In this document: piece after piece, positions 63,581-64,000 of the stretch
Layout of the letters: every line of letters begins with the position of its first letter
How positions within the stretch are numbered: the first letter of the stretch is position 1
Source of the DNA: Ceratotherium simum simum
Lineage: Eukaryota; Chordata; Mammalia; Perissodactyla; Rhinocerotidae
Direction: 5' to 3'
Length of the DNA stretch: 64,000 nucleotides
Assembly: GCF_000283155.1 (NCBI RefSeq)
Contig: NW_004454166.1
Location: forward strand, 16,474,555-16,538,554
The notes under the pieces: generated by a model
Seen by the model: only the letters and a program-made list of their open reading frames with translations
Databases searched by the model: none
Told to the model about the DNA's origin: nothing
Position numbers and translations under genes: made by a program

Positions 63581-64000
63581 GTAAGACTTACACACGCGGT
63601 TCCGAGGTGGGGTTTCCTGGTGGGCTTCGTTAGCCATCCTCTGAGCCCCTAACTTTTCTCTCTTCCTGATGGTCTTAGAATTCAGAAATGTCAGGGTAGA
63701 AAATACCTGTAAAGTCTTCCATTCCCCTCCACACCCTCCTTACCAAATGGCTACCCAGCTTTTTCTTGTACATTCCCAGCGATGGGGAACTCACCACCTC
63801 TCAAAGCTGTTCAGTCCACCTTTGATGGTTAAAAAGTTTTCCCAACCCCGAAAGACATCCCATCGTCTATGCCGACTTCCCCTAAGGAGCGGAAGAGATG
63901 GTGGTTCACCCCAGCTGTGATGAATGACTTTGTGGGTAAGAAGATTAGAGCCGTGAGCCAAAGAGAATTTTTAGAGGAGCATCCGCTACCCAGATTTTCT
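63581..64000 (+). other. RGS3: RGS3 intron 14 (partial), with ancient repeat copy B
   Basis: No exon occurs before the window ends. 'CAGCGATGGGGAACTCACCACCTCTCAAAGC', followed by 'GGTTAAAAAGTTTTCCC' (about 63,770-63,845), belongs to the same unassigned ancient repeat as at 41,925-42,010. Confidence 0.5.

Larger units (their letters stand above)
60860..62115 (-). repeat. LINE-1 3'-region remnant, antisense, interrupted by three EREs
   Basis: Host pieces read in register across the SINEs: 'TGCACATATGCATTAAAAAAATCATACAG', then 'CTGTTGTAAATAACTCTGTGATGAAAATCCTCGTGCATG' and 'GAGATTCCTAGAAGTGAAACGACTGGGTTATGGGGC', then 'TTAAAGGCTCTTTATACATATTGACAAATTGC'. This matches old-L1 antisense 3' sequence. 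Confidence 0.65.
60351..63496 (+). other. RGS3: RGS3 intron 13
   Basis: A LINE-1 remnant (about 60.86-62.11 kb) carries three antisense EREs, and AT-rich LINE-like sequence follows to about 62.86 kb. No exon is seen. Confidence 0.8.

Overview
This is a vertebrate nuclear genomic window, almost certainly from an equid (horse, donkey or relative). It carries many copies of the tRNA-derived equine SINE (ERE), several with intact target-site duplications (TSDs). Older mammalian repeats (L1, L2, L3/CR1, MIR, MER5A) lie in the background. Coding sequence is confined to short GT-AG exons on the + strand. A run of exactly 100 N shows it comes from a draft assembly.

Layout. Positions 1-1,010 hold the last two coding exons and 3' UTR of a + strand gene whose product I do not recognise by domain. 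From human chromosome 9q32 gene order it is most likely C9orf43. Positions 1,010-17,000 are intergenic and repeat-rich: L2 and LINE-1 relics, three full-length EREs, and an LTR embedded in a TG-rich tract. A CpG-rich promoter region at about 16,950-17,520 starts RGS3 (regulator of G-protein signalling 3). The rest of the window is the 5' half of RGS3: fourteen coding exons of the long isoform (ATG at 17,381) encoding 474 residues, a C2 domain followed by a PDZ domain. The window ends in intron 14. The C-terminal RGS domain, which acts on G-alpha subunits, lies outside.

A second, internal first exon at 48,174-48,227 encodes 18 residues and splices in phase to the exon that opens the PDZ domain. 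This is the PDZ-RGS3 isoform. It has its own TATA-like box and two upstream ORFs, the second ending on the start codon as ATGA. The gene thus uses two promoters to make a C2-PDZ or a PDZ-only N-terminus.

I found no undescribed system here. The points most worth a second look are a probable false assembly gap inside an ERE, two EREs that share one thrice-repeated target site, the uORF arrangement of the PDZ-RGS3 leader, an exon-10 donor where intron retention gives an immediate stop, and nested LTR/LINE/SINE insertions.
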